From Victivallis vadensis (GTDB lineage Bacteria; Verrucomicrobiota; Lentisphaeria; Victivallales; GWF2-50-93), in NCBI GenBank assembly GCA_020718525.1, contig DYRX01000215.1:1-7474 (forward strand): 7,474 bases of DNA. The letters are read 5' to 3'. The notes under the pieces are model-generated. The model searched no databases. It was not told the DNA's origin and saw only the letters and a program-made list of their open reading frames with translations. Positions 6,682 to 7,474 of the stretch are shown piece by piece (the stretch's first letter is position 1; every line of letters begins with the position of its first letter). Made by a program: the position numbers and the translations under genes.

Positions 6682-6747
6682 ATGAAAAAAGTTCTTTAGG
6701 GAGTCGTATTGTCGGCAGGAATGATTGCAGGAACATTTCAGGCGAAA
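6682..6747 (+). other. Signal-peptide coding region interrupted by in-frame TAG
   Basis: An ATG at 6682, preceded by AGGA (6671-6674) with a 7-base spacer, begins MKKVL, then TAG at 6697-6699, then GVVLSAGMIAGTFQAKG in the same frame, running directly into the repeat protein. Apart from the TAG this is a textbook Sec signal peptide: lysine n-region, hydrophobic core, and a possible cleavage near FQA-KG. A single base change from TTG (Leu) or TGG (Trp) would explain the stop. The ATG at 6682 is therefore the probable ancestral start. Confidence 0.8.
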
Positions 6748-7470
6748 GGCTACCAACTGCTACATGAGTTCGCAGGCGGAGCCGGCGATGGGGCGAATCC
6801 CCATTTCACCCAGCTCGTCGAGGATGGCGACACCCTCTACGGCATGACCCAGTATGGCGGTGACACCGACCGTGGCACCATCTTCAAGATGAATTCCGAC
6901 GGTAGCGGCTTCACCCTGCTCCACGAGTTCGAAGGCGATACCTACGACGGGCAATATCCACTCGGCTCGCTGACCCTCGACGGCTCCACCCTCTACGGCA
7001 TGACCCAGTATGGCGGTGACAGCGACCGTGGCACCATCTTCAAAGTCGACACCAACGGGGGCAAATTCACCCTGCTCCACGAGTTCGCAGGCGGTGAGAA
7101 TGATGGTAGCGAACCTCGCAACTCGCTGACCCTCGACGGCTCCACCCTCTACGGCATGACCCGCAACGGTGGCGACAGCAACAACGGCACCATCTTTAAG
7201 ATCGGCACCGACGGCAGTGGATACTCCCTGCTTCACGAGTTCGCCGGCGGAGCTAGCGACGGAAGCCAACCCTGGGGCAATCTGACCCTCGACGGTGCCT
7301 CCCTCTACGGCATGACCAGGTGGGGTGGCGACGCCGACCTCGGCACTATCTTCAAAATCGACACCGACGGTACCGACTTCGCCCTACTCCGCGAATTTGT
7401 AGGCGGACCGGACGACGGGGGGCACCCCATAGCTATCAACTTAAGGCATAATAGTCTTATTATTAGATAA
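6709..7470 (+). CDS. GloVer-repeat (TIGR03803-like) secreted-type protein, damaged at both ends
   Basis: The open part encodes 253 residues if TTG 6709 is used; AGGGAG lies 5 bases before it and ATG 6721 is another choice. The real start was probably ATG 6682, but a TAG now splits the signal peptide. The body is a tandem array of 52-residue units of the form LDGSTLYGMTxxGGDxxxGTIFKxDTDGSGFxLLHEFAGGxxDG, which I recognise as the Gloeobacter/Verrucomicrobium repeat, thought to form beta-propeller-like extracellular structures of unknown function. There are four units after a half unit (GYQLLHEFAGGAGDG). The fourth ends abruptly after GGHP and is followed by 13 unrelated residues (IAINLRHNSLIIR) and TAA. 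No C-terminal sorting or anchor domain remains. Codons are strongly C-ending (ACC, CTC, GGC, GAC), unlike the neighbouring genes. It is likely a pseudogene or an internally started, non-secreted fragment. Confidence 0.7.
   Translation: MSAGMIAGTFQAKGYQLLHEFAGGAGDGANPHFTQLVEDGDTLYGMTQYGGDTDRGTIFKMNSDGSGFTLLHEFEGDTYDGQYPLGSLTLDGSTLYGMTQYGGDSDRGTIFKVDTNGGKFTLLHEFAGGENDGSEPRNSLTLDGSTLYGMTRNGGDSNNGTIFKIGTDGSGYSLLHEFAGGASDGSQPWGNLTLDGASLYGMTRWGGDADLGTIFKIDTDGTDFALLREFVGGPDDGGHPIAINLRHNSLIIR
6817..7428 (+). repeat. Tandem 156-bp coding repeats (four units, last incomplete)
   Basis: Units start at 6817, 6973, 7129 and 7285, each 156 bases (52 codons) with no length variation; the fourth stops matching after 7428. 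Some blocks are nearly identical at DNA level: CACCCTCTACGGCATGACCC and the 15 bases after it recur exactly in units 1 and 2, and ACCCTCGACGGCTCCACCCT with the following 13 bases recurs exactly in units 2 and 3. The same codons are kept, which suggests recent duplication or gene conversion. The conserved core is LYGMT..GGD...GTIFK; the linkers around E/G-DG vary most. Confidence 0.9.
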
Positions 7471-7474
7471 TTAC
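7426..7474. mobile_element. Possible left end of an IS4/IS231-type insertion sequence (cut by window edge)
   Basis: The repeat array breaks immediately after the HP codons, at about 7428. The sequence that follows, CCCCATAGCTATCAACTTAAG then GCATAATAG, is AT-rich and unlike the array. ATCAACTTAAG is the core I remember from terminal inverted repeats of IS231-group elements of the IS4 family (remembered as CATGCCCATCAACTTAAG). No transposase is visible because the window ends. The assignment rests on a short remembered motif and could be wrong; the break in the array is directly visible. Confidence 0.4.

Noticed and set aside
6697..6699. Genome-wide TAG reassignment
   Set aside because: Only one in-frame TAG is seen, in a gene also damaged at its 3' end; carB, rsmH and the PurF-like gene contain none, and another nearby gene is broken by TAA.
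6760..7269. Minus-strand open frame of 169 codons opposite the GloVer repeats
   Set aside because: Its own repeats (GHAVEGGAVEGQR) are just the reverse complement of the coding repeats; no ribosome binding site or independent signal is seen.
1..7474. CRISPR array, tRNA or rRNA genes
   Set aside because: No short palindromic repeats with spacers, cloverleaf or rRNA-like sequence was seen; the only tandem repeats are the coding 156-bp units.

Overview
The window suggests a bacterium of the Planctomycetota-Verrucomicrobiota-Chlamydiota (PVC) kind, perhaps Lentisphaerota, Kiritimatiellota or Verrucomicrobiota. The evidence is limited. The last gene encodes 52-residue repeats of the type I remember as 'GloVer' (Gloeobacter/Verrucomicrobium, TIGR03803-like). 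The RsmH and PurF-like proteins belong to unusual subfamilies that I recall from anaerobic gut-type bacteria, including Bacteroidetes and Clostridia. Placement at phylum level is inference.

Layout. Positions 1-430 hold a decayed IS630-family transposase on the minus strand, with frame changes and apparent internal deletions. Positions 460-615 hold what looks like a short AbrB/MazE-type (SpoVT-AbrB fold) gene broken by an in-frame TAA at codon 11. Its tail overlaps the start of rsmH (579-1634, plus strand), an intact 16S rRNA C1402 N4-methyltransferase of the variant with an N-terminal extension. rsmH converges on a two-gene minus-strand unit with only 10 bases between the stop codons. That unit is carB (3058-6255, carbamoyl-phosphate synthase large subunit, intact) followed 12 bases later by a PurF-like protein (1645-3045). 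Positions 6256-6681 are an AT-rich divergent intergenic region with a candidate carB promoter, a purine-rich tract and a small hairpin. Positions 6682-7470 hold a GloVer-repeat secreted-type protein, read rightward. Its signal peptide contains an in-frame TAG and its repeat array ends abruptly at about 7428, where the sequence turns AT-rich and resembles the terminal inverted repeat of an IS4/IS231-type insertion sequence.

How the genes work together. carB and the PurF-like gene are almost certainly co-transcribed and each has a good ribosome binding site. carB makes carbamoyl phosphate for pyrimidines and arginine, but no carA (glutaminase subunit) is present here. The PurF-like protein keeps its phosphoribosyltransferase motif and a full set of likely iron-sulfur cysteines, but has lost the N-terminal catalytic cysteine and the other glutaminase residues. 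It is therefore unlikely to be an ordinary glutamine-dependent amidophosphoribosyltransferase. This Cys-less PurF-like protein paired with carB is the most interesting biological signal in the window. The second theme is gene decay: three reading frames (transposase, AbrB-like, GloVer) are damaged and both ends of the window carry mobile-element sequence, while the metabolic and rRNA-modification genes are intact.
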